DNA of 64,000 bases from Chryseobacterium sp. 52 (GTDB lineage Bacteria; Bacteroidota; Bacteroidia; Flavobacteriales; Weeksellaceae). The notes beneath the pieces are model-generated. The model did not search any database. It saw nothing but the letters and a program-made list of their open reading frames with translations, and was not told where the DNA came from. The DNA lies in NCBI RefSeq assembly GCF_002754245.1, contig NZ_PEEX01000001.1, positions 3,266,001 to 3,330,000 of the forward strand. The letters run 5' to 3'. Position numbers and translations under genes: made by a program. The first letter of the stretch is position 1, and each line of letters opens with the position of its first letter. This document shows positions 9,531 through 19,536 of the stretch, in pieces.

Positions 9531-10181
9531 CTAAAGTTTTGATTTAGCTTCCTCAAGATGTACTGCTTTTCCCAGCTTTCCAAACTCATGGAGATCTCCA
9601 AAAACTTCAATACGGATCGACTGATCAATACCGCCAACTTTTAAAGGCTCAAAGCCTGTATTTCTGATCACATTTTCAATAGCACTATCGATTTCAGTAT
9701 CATCAGATGCATAAAATAATACTGTTTTTTCAGGACTTTCATTGGAAGCACTTACAAGACTTCCTGCACCCAATGTCCCGAATGCTTTTACTAATTGAGA
9801 ACCTGGTGGAAGGATTGCTTTATTGAGCTCTCCCGCTGATTCTCTTTCTCCGATGACTTTTTTAAATCCGCCATTGCCATCTGGAGCGATAGGATTAGAA
9901 ACATCAACGATTATTTTACCCTGTAGAATACTTCCATGATCATTAAAGAAATCTTTAAAAGAGCCAAACCAAATCGCAGGGATAATAATATCTGCGGTCT
10001 TAATAGCATCTTCAATATTCGCACTTTGGGCAAATCCGCCTGACCGGGCTGAAAACTGATCTGCTTCATCAGAATTTCTTGCTGCTACAATAACCTGATG
10101 TTTGTTGTTCACTAAATTATTGGCCACTGCTTTACCAATATTTCCTAAGCCAATTACAGCTACTTTTTTTTCTGTTTCCAT
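9531..10181 (-). CDS. NAD(P)-binding F420-reductase-like protein
   Basis: 216 residues. The N-terminal Rossmann fingerprint is VIGLGNIGKAVANNLVNNKH (about 9-28), followed by AARN, as in NADPH:F420 oxidoreductase-type (COG2085) proteins. Bacteroidetes do not make F420, so a different electron carrier or substrate is likely. It stands between a Crp/Fnr-type regulator gene (130 bp upstream) and a co-translated SnoaL lipoprotein. The gap to the regulator contains a perfect 26-bp palindrome. Confidence 0.75.
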   Translation of the reverse strand: METEKKVAVIGLGNIGKAVANNLVNNKHQVIVAARNSDEADQFSARSGGFAQSANIEDAIKTADIIIPAIWFGSFKDFFNDHGSILQGKIIVDVSNPIAPDGNGGFKKVIGERESAGELNKAILPPGSQLVKAFGTLGAGSLVSASNESPEKTVLFYASDDTEIDSAIENVIRNTGFEPLKVGGIDQSIRIEVFGDLHEFGKLGKAVHLEEAKSKL

Positions 10182-10283
10182 TTTTTTAAATTTTAACGTT
10201 TTTTGTATAGGTCAAAATTAGTATGATTCGCGGTCAGAAAACGACAAACAAGTTTAAGAAAACATCTTGATAATTGATAAGGT

Positions 10284-10309
10284 CAATTCTTAATCTAGAT
10301 TAAGAATTG
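10284..10309. repeat. Perfect 26-bp palindrome between regulator and oxidoreductase genes
   Basis: Half-site CAATTCTTAATCT followed directly by its reverse complement, centred at 10296/10297. It begins 2 bp beyond the Crp/Fnr gene stop and about 100 bp before the start of the F420-reductase-like gene. No T-run follows, so it fits an operator or RNA hairpin better than a terminator. Confidence 0.75.
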
Positions 10310-10311
10310 TG

Positions 10312-10899
10312 CTAACTTTTTATTCTCTTCCCCCGGATTTTACTTAGAAACTGCGGGGTAATTCCAAGGTAAGAAGCAATCTGTATATTGGGAAGGCGGT
10401 TCGCCAGTTGCGGATATTGTTTAAGGAAAAATTCGTATTTCTCTTCTCCTGTAGCACTGATATTTTGCAGTACACGATTCTGAAGCTCAATAAATTTATG
10501 TTCAATAATCACTCTGAAGTTGCGGTCAAATTTAGGGTAATAAGTATAGAGATACCAGAGATCGTTCTTCTCAATCTGCAATACAACAGAATTTTCCAGA
10601 GCTACAATATATACTTTACTCGGTTTTTTATTGTGGAAACTGTCAATGTCTACAATCCATTCGTTTTCAGAGGCAAACTGTAAATTGTGTTCTGCTCCTT
10701 CTTTATCTACACTATGCATTTTGAAGCATCCGGAAACTACAAATGTATAATACTGACACACTTCATTTTCCTGCAGGATAAACTGTTTTCTCTTTATCCT
10801 TCTTTCTGTTATTCTTGCCTCCAACACTTCAATTTCCTCTTTAGAAAGGGGAATATAACTTTTAAAGTAACTGATAAGTGATGCTATTTCTTTTGGCAT
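10312..10899 (-). CDS. Crp/Fnr-family transcriptional regulator
   Basis: 195 residues. An N-terminal cyclic-nucleotide-binding-like beta-roll (about 20-115; FVVSGCFKMHSVDKEGAEH) joins a long helix and a C-terminal helix-turn-helix (LPNIQIASYLGITPQFLSKIRG, about 168-190). There is no cysteine cluster as in Fnr and the cNMP phosphate-binding signature is weak, as in many Bacteroidetes Crp-like regulators without a known ligand. The genes just downstream on the same strand (oxidoreductase-like and SnoaL lipoprotein) are likely targets; the palindrome at 10284-10309 could be its site. Confidence 0.85.
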   Translation of the reverse strand: MPKEIASLISYFKSYIPLSKEEIEVLEARITERRIKRKQFILQENEVCQYYTFVVSGCFKMHSVDKEGAEHNLQFASENEWIVDIDSFHNKKPSKVYIVALENSVVLQIEKNDLWYLYTYYPKFDRNFRVIIEHKFIELQNRVLQNISATGEEKYEFFLKQYPQLANRLPNIQIASYLGITPQFLSKIRGKRIKS

Positions 10900-11123
10900 T
10901 ATGACTATATGTGTTTTTATATGGATGAAGCAATGATGTATGTTTGACCTGTTGATTGATTTTCAAAGGATAATGATGAAAATAAATCTCTATAACAATA
11001 TATCAAAAAAAACTGAATTAGAAGTTTCTGAAACGGTTCATATTATTTATTTTATTAAAGAATTAATCTTCAGTCCTGCTTCTTTATTTGGAAAATATTG
11101 AGAATAAGTTCTGCTTTTTACTC

Positions 11124-11131
11124 TATTTTTG
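11124..11131 (+). promoter_or_regulatory. -7 promoter element
   Basis: TATTTTTG with a TTG at 11098-11100 (23 nt spacing). A transcript starting about 7 nt downstream would begin near 11138, which favours the ATG at 11179 over 11140 for the next gene. Confidence 0.5.
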
Positions 11132-11178
11132 TATCATGATTGATGCAAATGCACATTTTTTATTTTATTATCACGCAA

Positions 11179-11922
11179 ATGAAAAAACCGGAAACCCTAA
11201 CAAGAGATCAATTAATTTTTAAAATAAAAAAGGCTTCGGAAAAGCTATATGCTGCCGTTGAGCCTTTATTGGAATTTAATTTCATCAACGAAAATGATTC
11301 TGATGATGATGATTTTTCAGATTTTCTTGGAATGCTGGATCCAGAAACAGCAGAAAGAATAAAAGCAGCTGCATTAAATATAGACAATGAAAGTGACGAA
11401 CCGGAGATCCTGCTCATGCAAAATGAAAGCACAATGTCTTTGGATTTAGTGAGTCAGCAAGGTGAAGGTTTTAAAATTATCCTTATTGAAAATGATATTA
11501 ATTTGTCCGGAAATCTTTTCATTGAAGAATATGTAACTCTTATTGTAACCGGCCAGGTAAAAGCTAAAAACATTATCGTCAACGGTTCATTATATACTTC
11601 AGAAAGTCTTTTCTGTAATGTATTATTTGGCGCATCGGGGAATGATCATCAGACTTATATCGGAGGAAATATACATGCTTCACTTATTGCAGAAAATGGA
11701 CAGTACACTGTTTCAGAAGGTGAAATATATTCAAAGTATCTCATCAGTTTTCATAATGAAATAGAAGGGAAATCAGGAAAATTTATTGAATATAAAAACA
11801 TAGAAAGTGAAAATGAAACCTCTGTATTGAATCCTGAAATCCTGGATGAAAACGGTTTTTTTGATGAAGACTCATTCCTGAATTATATCAATAGAAAAGA
11901 TATTGAATCTTTATTTATTTAA
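11179..11922 (+). CDS. Uncharacterised cytoplasmic protein with possible beta-helix domain
   Basis: 247 residues from ATG 11179 (MKKPETLTRDQ). A longer reading from 11140 adds 13 hydrophobic residues and starts almost on the predicted transcription start, so it is less likely. The N-terminal third is helical and very acidic (NDSDDDDFSDF). Residues about 85-200 show short regularly spaced hydrophobic strands (GNLFIEEYVTLIVTGQVKAK, KNIIVNGSLYT), a pattern seen in bactofilin-like or other right-handed beta-helix proteins. No signal peptide. I do not recognise the family; the fold suggestion is an inference. Confidence 0.6.
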   Translation: MKKPETLTRDQLIFKIKKASEKLYAAVEPLLEFNFINENDSDDDDFSDFLGMLDPETAERIKAAALNIDNESDEPEILLMQNESTMSLDLVSQQGEGFKIILIENDINLSGNLFIEEYVTLIVTGQVKAKNIIVNGSLYTSESLFCNVLFGASGNDHQTYIGGNIHASLIAENGQYTVSEGEIYSKYLISFHNEIEGKSGKFIEYKNIESENETSVLNPEILDENGFFDEDSFLNYINRKDIESLFI

Positions 11923-11975
11923 ACAAAAAAGCGAGATCCGTAGCGAATCATATTTTTATTAATCCAATGCTGGAG

Positions 11976-12008
11976 TTTGCAGCATACCCCACAAATTACC
12001 TATCTTTG
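11976..12008 (+). promoter_or_regulatory. Strong Bacteroidetes promoter (TTTGC-N20-TATCTTTG)
   Basis: TTTGC at 11976-11980, 20 nt, then TATCTTTG at 12001-12008 match the consensus in both boxes and spacing. Transcription should start near 12014, giving a leader of about 85 nt before the TTG start at 12101. Confidence 0.8.
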
Positions 12009-12100
12009 TGGCCGCAATCTGTGAGAAGAAGTTCTTAACAAACCATATCGTTATGTGCTTGTTATTCAAAACTTTAATTTCCGATTGAATGTAAATAAAT

Positions 12101-14308
12101 TTGAAAAATTTCCTGTTGAAAGATCTGCTTCTCATCACTCCGCCTTTTACCCAGCTTAATACTCCTTATCCGGCAACAGCTTATATAAAAGGCTTTTTAA
12201 ATACCAAAAATATTTCCAGCCATCAGATCGATCTGGGACTGGATGTTATTTTGGAGTTATTTTCCAAAAAAGGGATCTATAAAATTTTTGAAACAGAAGT
12301 TAACCTTCAGGAGATTTCAGAAAATTCACAGAGAATATATGCGCTCCGGGAAGAGTATTTAAGAACGATAGATCAGGTTATTCATTTTCTCCAGGGAAAA
12401 AACCCTACTCTTGCAAGACAGATCTGCAGCATGAACTTTTTGCCCGAAGCTTCCCGTTTCAACCAGTTGGATGATATGGATTTTGCCTTTGGAAATATGG
12501 GACTTCAGGATAAAGCCAAGCATCTTGCGACCTTATATCTGGAGGATATTTCTGATTATATTATTGAAAATATTGATTCGGATTTTGGGTTCAGCAGATA
12601 CGCAGAACGTCTTGGAAAAAGTGCAAATTCTTTTGATGAACTGTATTTAAAACTATCAGGTAATCAAACATTTATAGATAGTTTTACTTTAGAAATTCTT
12701 CAGGAAAAATTGGAATTGGTTCAGCCAAAACTGGTTTGTTTTTCAATCCCTTTTCCGGGAAATCTGTATGCAGGTTTCAAATGTGCTCAATGGATTAAAG
12801 AAAAATATCCTCATATCAAAACGGCGATGGGCGGAGGTTTTCCCAACACAGAATTAAGAGAAGTGAAAGACCCAAGAGTTTTTGAGTTTTTTGACTTTAT
12901 TACTCTGGATGATGGTGAAATTCCTCTTGAACTTCTTTGTAACAATGTATTAAACAATTCAGAAGATGAAGCTGAATACAAAAGAACCTTTTTAATTGAA
13001 AACGAAGAGGTTACTTATAAAAATAATTCTAAAAGACACGATTATAAGCAGGCAGATATCGGAACTCCGGATTATACTGATCTAAAGTTAGATCAATATA
13101 TTTCAGTGATTGAAATTGCCAATCCAATGCACAGTTTATGGAGCGACGGAAGGTGGAACAAGCTGACAATGGCCCACGGCTGTTATTGGGGTAAATGTAC
13201 GTTCTGTGATATTTCTTTAGATTATATCAAAATCTACGAACCTATTTCCGCCAAAATTCTGGTGGACAGAATGGAAGAACTGATCATGACAACCGGAGAA
13301 ACCGGATTCCATTTTGTAGATGAAGCCGCACCGCCAGCTTTAATGCGGGAAGTTGCGCTGGAAATTTTACGTAGAAATTTAGTCGTTACCTGGTGGACCA
13401 ATATTCGGTTTGAAAAAAGTTTCACCAAGGATTTATGTTACCTTTTGAAACTTTCAGGATGTGTTGCTGTTTCGGGAGGTCTCGAAGTGGCAAGTGATCG
13501 ATTGTTACAATTAATTGACAAAGGTATTTCTGTAGAGCAGGTGGCTCAGGTAACAAGAAATTTTACTGAAGCGGGAATTATGATTCATGCTTATCTCATG
13601 TATGGTTACCCAACTCAGACAATTCAGGAAACAGTAGACTCTTTGGAAATGGTACGACAAATGTTTGAGATGGGAATTCTTCAGAGTGGCTTCTGGCATC
13701 AGTTTGCTATGACAGCTCACTCGCCTGTCGGATTAAACCCGGAAGAATTTGGAGTGACTCCCGTGAAAGGAGAAATCCTGTTTGCCAACAATGATATAGA
13801 TTTTAAAGATAAAACCGGAATCGATCACAGTAAATTCAGTTTCGGATTGAAAAAATCTCTTTTCAATTATATGCATGGAATTAATTTTGAATTTCCGCTT
13901 CAGGAATGGTTTGATTTTAAAATTCCAAAAACAACCGTTCATCCGGACTATATTCATGACTGTCTTCTGGAGGATACACAGTTCAGTTTCAAAAGTAACG
14001 CAAAAGTTGTTTTTTTAACTAAAAACGTAATCGCTGAGAATCGTGTAAAAAATAAAAAGAAATACTCTGGTGCATATACGCTTCTTACATTCCACTTAAA
14101 AACCAATATTGTAAAGGTAGATCTGGAGCAGGATAAAGCAGAATGGCTGATGAAAGTACTGGGAGAAAATGCTATAGAAAATCCGAAAAAGGTTACAGCT
14201 CAGCAGCTTAAGAATCAGTTTGAAGAAAATTTTGAAGATTTTGAATTGTTCTGGTTTTCAAAACCAATGCAGCAATTGAAAGAAAACGGAGTGATTTTAA
14301 GTCTGTAA
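12101..14308 (+). CDS. B12-binding-domain radical SAM protein
   Basis: 735 residues. An N-terminal B12-binding-like region starts KDLLLITPPFTQLNTPYPATAYIKG in the first 30 residues and continues at about 200-270 (PKLVCFSIPFPGNLYAG, AMGGGFPNTE). The radical SAM core starts at about 350, with cysteines at 361, 366 and 369: a CX4CX2C spacing, one residue wider than the usual CX3CX2C. The later motifs FVDEAAPPA, WWTNIRFEKSF and GGLEVASDRLL fit the fold. The start is TTG: an in-frame stop lies 9 bp upstream and the domain begins at once. Substrate unknown; it stands alone between a strong promoter and a terminator. Confidence 0.8.
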   Translation: MKNFLLKDLLLITPPFTQLNTPYPATAYIKGFLNTKNISSHQIDLGLDVILELFSKKGIYKIFETEVNLQEISENSQRIYALREEYLRTIDQVIHFLQGKNPTLARQICSMNFLPEASRFNQLDDMDFAFGNMGLQDKAKHLATLYLEDISDYIIENIDSDFGFSRYAERLGKSANSFDELYLKLSGNQTFIDSFTLEILQEKLELVQPKLVCFSIPFPGNLYAGFKCAQWIKEKYPHIKTAMGGGFPNTELREVKDPRVFEFFDFITLDDGEIPLELLCNNVLNNSEDEAEYKRTFLIENEEVTYKNNSKRHDYKQADIGTPDYTDLKLDQYISVIEIANPMHSLWSDGRWNKLTMAHGCYWGKCTFCDISLDYIKIYEPISAKILVDRMEELIMTTGETGFHFVDEAAPPALMREVALEILRRNLVVTWWTNIRFEKSFTKDLCYLLKLSGCVAVSGGLEVASDRLLQLIDKGISVEQVAQVTRNFTEAGIMIHAYLMYGYPTQTIQETVDSLEMVRQMFEMGILQSGFWHQFAMTAHSPVGLNPEEFGVTPVKGEILFANNDIDFKDKTGIDHSKFSFGLKKSLFNYMHGINFEFPLQEWFDFKIPKTTVHPDYIHDCLLEDTQFSFKSNAKVVFLTKNVIAENRVKNKKKYSGAYTLLTFHLKTNIVKVDLEQDKAEWLMKVLGENAIENPKKVTAQQLKNQFEENFEDFELFWFSKPMQQLKENGVILSL

Positions 14309-14332
14309 TTTTTTTAATTTTTAAACAAAATA

Positions 14333-14359
14333 AATCCCGGAAACACAATTTCCGGGATT
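14333..14359. terminator. Bidirectional terminator between convergent genes
   Basis: Perfect 11-bp stem (AATCCCGGAAA/TTTCCGGGATT) with a CACAA loop and T-runs on both strands, between the radical SAM gene and the minus-strand gene at 14395. Confidence 0.9.
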
Positions 14360-14394
14360 TTTATTGATCAGTTCTGGCTAAAACCAGTAAAATT

Positions 14395-15216
14395 TTATTT
14401 TTCACCATCACTTTTCAGAACGGGACCTACAATTACTTTTTCCTGAATCTTAATAAAGTTCGGATCCATAATCGCAATTCTTTCTGCAATAGATTTATAG
14501 GTAGGAAATTTTAACAGTGAAGCCCTGCCGGACATTTCCCTGTAGATGGTAAAAACCTTTCCCCCTGCTGTTTTAATTTGTTTTGTTGTGGTAATATATT
14601 TTCCAATGTACTTACTTTTAGCATCATACACTTCAATATCGATAAACGTTTTGTCTGTAATGGTATCTTCTGAACCGAAACTTACCGGAAGATTGGTAAA
14701 ATATCCTACCGGAACACCGTTGCTCAGGATTTCTCCTACTTTATTAACCTCAATATTCAGTTTATCGATTTTGCTTCTTGTCGTATATGCTTCTTTGGTT
14801 TTGGTATCCAGCTTTCTTTTCGGGACATTCTTGAAGATTTCATCCAGGCTTTTGATATTGATTCCTTTGTTATCAATCACCTTTAAACCTTTTATAGAAG
14901 TATATACAGCAGATTTTTCCTCACCTGAAAATACCGATGGTGAAATATAGTCCAAATCTATTGTTTTATCTCTATTGTAAACTCTGTTTAATTTAATATA
15001 AGTATCTCTTACAGAATCTACTATGCTTTTATCTACAAATTCTATAGTATACATCGGAGTCTCATTCAGATCCAAGAATGTATACGTACTGGATTTGTTT
15101 GTGATCTTAGCCACATGAATACCGTCAAGACTTACAATACCTCTTTTGGTTTTAAAATTCTGAGCATTACACAAGATTCCCAGAACGGTAAAGAATATGA
15201 TTGTACTTTTCTTCAT
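14395..15216 (-). CDS. Secreted protein of unknown function
   Basis: 273 residues with a clear signal peptide (MKKSTIIFFTVLGILCNAQ, cleavage near residue 18). The remainder is beta-rich and basic with no recognisable catalytic motif. Segments such as VGEILSNGVPVGYFTNLP and AKSKYIGKYITTTKQI suggest repeated strand pairs. It follows the atpDC operon on the same strand but a terminator at 15245-15268 separates them. Probably periplasmic or outer-membrane associated; I do not recognise the family. Confidence 0.65.
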   Translation of the reverse strand: MKKSTIIFFTVLGILCNAQNFKTKRGIVSLDGIHVAKITNKSSTYTFLDLNETPMYTIEFVDKSIVDSVRDTYIKLNRVYNRDKTIDLDYISPSVFSGEEKSAVYTSIKGLKVIDNKGINIKSLDEIFKNVPKRKLDTKTKEAYTTRSKIDKLNIEVNKVGEILSNGVPVGYFTNLPVSFGSEDTITDKTFIDIEVYDAKSKYIGKYITTTKQIKTAGGKVFTIYREMSGRASLLKFPTYKSIAERIAIMDPNFIKIQEKVIVGPVLKSDGEK

Positions 15217-15244
15217 AAAATCAGACTTTTACACAACATAAAAA

Positions 15245-15268
15245 AAAGTGTAACCAAAGTTACACTTT
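15245..15268 (-). terminator. Terminator of the atpDC operon
   Basis: 10-bp stem AAAGTGTAAC/GTTACACTTT, loop CAAA, followed by a T-run on the minus strand, about 30 bp after the atpC stop. Confidence 0.85.
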
Positions 15269-15297
15269 CTTGAAAATATATTTAGCTTTTCATTTAA

Positions 15298-15579
15298 TTA
15301 TTCACAAAGGATGATTCCTTTATCATGATTAAATTCTACAACACCGCTTTTGATAGGATAAGAAAAAACAGAGTCTTTCTCAGTTTCCTTGGTAAAGTTT
15401 TTTGTATAAGCTTCTCCAATTGAACTTGTAAAAAGCTTTACCTTACCTCCGATTAAAGAAGAAACGATTCCTGCGTGGTTTTTCATGATGTGGAATTCAC
15501 CATTTTTTCCAGGCAACAATACAGAGTCTACTTCTCCTTCAAAAACTACGTATTCTGGTGTTAAAATTTTTATATTCAT
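15298..15579 (-). CDS. atpC: ATP synthase F1 epsilon subunit (short form)
   Basis: 93 residues covering only the N-terminal beta-sandwich of the epsilon/delta family (MNIKILTPEYVVFEGEVDSV, LLPGKNGEFHIMKNHAGIVS). The C-terminal helical hairpin of the E. coli subunit (about 139 residues, inhibitory) is absent; this short form is usual in Bacteroidetes. It sits in the F1 central stalk with gamma and contacts the c-ring. It lies 86 bp downstream of atpD in the same direction. The other ATP synthase genes are not in the window, so the operon is split. Confidence 0.95.
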   Translation of the reverse strand: MNIKILTPEYVVFEGEVDSVLLPGKNGEFHIMKNHAGIVSSLIGGKVKLFTSSIGEAYTKNFTKETEKDSVFSYPIKSGVVEFNHDKGIILCE

Positions 15580-15665
15580 TTTAATTTAGATTAAAAGATT
15601 TCAGAATTCAGATTTCAGACATTAAAGTCTCATGTCTATAATCTGATATCTTATGTCTAATTTTA

Positions 15666-17224
<1,559 letters not shown>

Positions 17225-17327
17225 TTGGTAAAAAAAAGATTTTTATCATACTTTTTATTAATTTATTAATGTAGCCGTTTAGCAATATAACAATGTTCTT
17301 TAGTAAAAATATTGATAAACCGGTAAA

Positions 17328-17358
17328 TTGGTACATTGCTACATTATCTTTATATTTG
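17328..17358 (+). promoter_or_regulatory. ribF promoter
   Basis: TTG at 17328-17330, 20 nt, TATATTTG at 17351-17358. It lies inside an open frame that could start at 17293, so it decides against that upstream start and for the TTG codon at 17377. Confidence 0.75.
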
Positions 17359-17376
17359 CAATCAAATTTTTCCGTT

Positions 17377-18297
17377 TTGAAAGTTTTCAAGAATTTTAAA
17401 GATTACTCCTCTCAAAAGCCTTTAGCATTATCTTTAGGAATGTTTGACGGAGTGCATCTTGGCCACAAAAGTATTATAGACGAACTGATAAAAGTAGGTA
17501 CGCAAAATAACCTGGAAACCGCTATCCTTACTTTTTGGCCACATCCGCGCTTTGTTTTTAATCCAAATGAAGATCTCAAACTTCTCAATACCGTGGATGA
17601 AAAGAAAGAATTGATCGAAAAATACAATATCGATCATTTATTCCTGAAAGAATTTGATGATGAATTCAGAAATCTTACCGGAGAAGAGTTTGTACGTCAG
17701 ATTCTGATTGACAAATTGAACGTAAAGTATCTTATTATAGGATATGATCATTCATTCGGAAAAAATAAAAGTGGAAATTTTGAACTTCTTCAAAAGCTTT
17801 CTGATGAACTGGATTTCGATGTAGAACAGATGGAAGCCATTAATATCCACGAAAATAATATCAGTTCAACGAAAGTCCGCAATGCCCTTCTGACAGGGAA
17901 TATCAAAGAAGCCAATGAAATGCTGGGCTACTCCTACTCTGTTTCCGGAACTATTGTTCACGGAAAGAAGATCGGAAGAACAATTGGTTATCCCACCGCT
18001 AATATTGATACAGAATCTATTAAACTTCTTCCTAAAAAAGGGGCTTATATTGTAGAAACTGAGGTAAAAGGGCAACAATACAAAGGAATGTTAAGCATCG
18101 GTACAAATCCTACCGTAAACGGAGAAAAATTAACCGTTGAAGTCTATATTCTTGATTTTGACGGCGATATTTATGATGAAAAGATCACAGTTAGGTTCAG
18201 AGATTTTCTTCACGACGAAATTAAATTTGAAGGCCTTGAGAAACTGATCGAAAGACTGGATGAAGATAAAAGACTGACCGGAGAATTTGAATTCTAA
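17377..18297 (+). CDS. ribF: Bifunctional riboflavin kinase / FMN adenylyltransferase
   Basis: 306 residues from TTG 17377 (KVFKNFKDYSSQKPLALSLG). An ATG at 17293 gives 28 extra residues but lies upstream of the promoter, so it is rejected. The N-terminal FAD synthetase domain has GMFDGVHLGHKS (nucleotidyl-transferase HxGH type); the C-terminal flavokinase domain has GRTIGYPTANID and a SIGTNPTVNG segment. It makes FMN and FAD from riboflavin in the cytoplasm. It diverges from atpD and its end overlaps the convergent MmcQ/YjbR gene by 4 bp. Confidence 0.95.
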   Translation: MKVFKNFKDYSSQKPLALSLGMFDGVHLGHKSIIDELIKVGTQNNLETAILTFWPHPRFVFNPNEDLKLLNTVDEKKELIEKYNIDHLFLKEFDDEFRNLTGEEFVRQILIDKLNVKYLIIGYDHSFGKNKSGNFELLQKLSDELDFDVEQMEAINIHENNISSTKVRNALLTGNIKEANEMLGYSYSVSGTIVHGKKIGRTIGYPTANIDTESIKLLPKKGAYIVETEVKGQQYKGMLSIGTNPTVNGEKLTVEVYILDFDGDIYDEKITVRFRDFLHDEIKFEGLEKLIERLDEDKRLTGEFEF

Positions 18298-18647
18298 CTA
18301 TTTACAATCTCCTCTTTCGCTTTTTTCGTCAAAGATTTAAAAACCAATTCATACGACTGATCTATTAGTTTAAAGATCAAATCTCTTTTCAAACCGTCCA
18401 GTGAGACTGAATTCCAATGGGTTTTATTCATATGGTAGGCCCCTGTAATTTGTGGATATTGCTCCCGAAGTTCTGCACTCCATTCCGGATCAGTTTTCAC
18501 ATTGATGCCGAGAGGCTGCCGCTCCAATCCCATGAGTAAAAATACTTTCGTTCCTACTTTCATCACAAGCGTTTCATTATCAAAAGGAAAGCTTTCTGTA
18601 ACTCCTTTTTTGGCAAGACAATAATCCAGTATTTCGTTGGCATCCAT
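18294..18647 (-). CDS. MmcQ/YjbR family protein
   Basis: 117 residues matching the MmcQ/YjbR (cyay-like fold) family: start ANEILDYCLAKKGVTESFPFD, middle LGINVKTDPEWSAELREQYPQ, and the family-typical GAYHMNKTHWNSVSL. The family is described as DNA-binding-like, but its role is unclear. Convergent with ribF, overlapping by 4 bp. Length is normal. Confidence 0.9.
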   Translation of the reverse strand: MDANEILDYCLAKKGVTESFPFDNETLVMKVGTKVFLLMGLERQPLGINVKTDPEWSAELREQYPQITGAYHMNKTHWNSVSLDGLKRDLIFKLIDQSYELVFKSLTKKAKEEIVNS

Positions 18648-18749
18648 AATATTATAAGTAATGGGTGATAAATGTTAATTGATATTAACTTCAAATTTAG
18701 TAAATTTAAGAAAGGAAACTCCTATTTATCCATCATTAATCAAACTCAT

Positions 18750-19406
18750 ATGAAAGCTTTAGTCATCGGCGCAACAGGTGCCACAGGAAAAGACCTGGTC
18801 AGTCAGTTACTTAACGATAAAGATTTTGAGGAAGTTGATATTTTTGTAAGAAAACCAATAGATATTCAGAATGAAAAACTGAAAGTTCATGTGGTTAATT
18901 TTGAAAAACCTGAAGAATGGAAAGACAGCGTGAAAGGAGATGTTGTATTTTCATGTTTAGGAACGACGCTGAAAGCTGCAGGAAGTAAGGAAGCCCAAAG
19001 AAAAGTAGATTTCGGTTATCAATATGAATTTGCCAGGGCTGCCAAAGAAAACGATGTAGAAGATTATGTTCTTGTTTCTGCTTATGGCGCCAATCCTACG
19101 TCTAAAATTTTCTATTCCAAAATGAAAGGTGAACTGGAAGAAGCTGTAAAACAGCTGCATTTTACTAAGATTACCATTTTTAAACCGGGAATGCTGGAAA
19201 GAAAAGATTCTGAAAGAACAGGAGAAGTTTTAGGTAGCAGGATTATAAAATTCGCTAATAAACTGGGATTGCTGGAAAGCCAGAAGCCCTTACCTACTAA
19301 TATTTTAGCAAAAGCAATGATCAATTCTTCAAAAATAAAAAGCAATGGATATTCCAGTATTAAGCTTGGGAATATTTTTTGTTTTGCGGAGAAAAGTAAT
19401 GATTAG
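18750..19406 (+). CDS. NAD(P)-binding atypical SDR protein
   Basis: 218 residues from ATG 18750 (MKALVIGATGATGKDLVSQL), where the Rossmann fingerprint GATGATG begins at once; 26 extra upstream residues in frame look non-coding. It resembles HTATIP2/YbjT-like NAD(P)H-binding proteins: VVFSCLGTT, a YVLVSAYGANPTSKIFYSKMKG segment (Ser/Tyr/Lys), and LKPG-like FKPGMLERKDS. Substrate unknown. Followed by a long inverted repeat shared with the convergent glutathione peroxidase gene. Confidence 0.8.
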   Translation: MKALVIGATGATGKDLVSQLLNDKDFEEVDIFVRKPIDIQNEKLKVHVVNFEKPEEWKDSVKGDVVFSCLGTTLKAAGSKEAQRKVDFGYQYEFARAAKENDVEDYVLVSAYGANPTSKIFYSKMKGELEEAVKQLHFTKITIFKPGMLERKDSERTGEVLGSRIIKFANKLGLLESQKPLPTNILAKAMINSSKIKSNGYSSIKLGNIFCFAEKSND

Positions 19407-19441
19407 AGGCTATTACTTTTAAATGACTGGTTTATAAATGA

Positions 19442-19514
19442 TTCGACTTCGCTCAGCATGACTTCTCTAATACTATTTGTATTGTTTGAAACGGTCATGC
19501 TGAGCGAAGTCGAA
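19442..19514. repeat. Dispersed inverted repeat, copy 1
   Basis: Two perfect 21-bp inverted arms (19442-19462 and 19494-19514; core TTCGACTTCGCTCAGCATGA) around a 31-nt loop, between convergent genes. The same arm family recurs at 23147-23222 and, in one degenerate arm, near 45558. It can form a strong hairpin and may serve as terminator or REP-like element. Confidence 0.85.
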
Positions 19515-19536
19515 GCGTAAATTTATCGTTTTTATC

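Noticed and set aside
10973..11101. 42-codon plus-strand frame beginning MMKINLYNNISKK
   Set aside because: Possible but has no recognisable leader, motif or promoter; chance in AT-rich DNA is likely.
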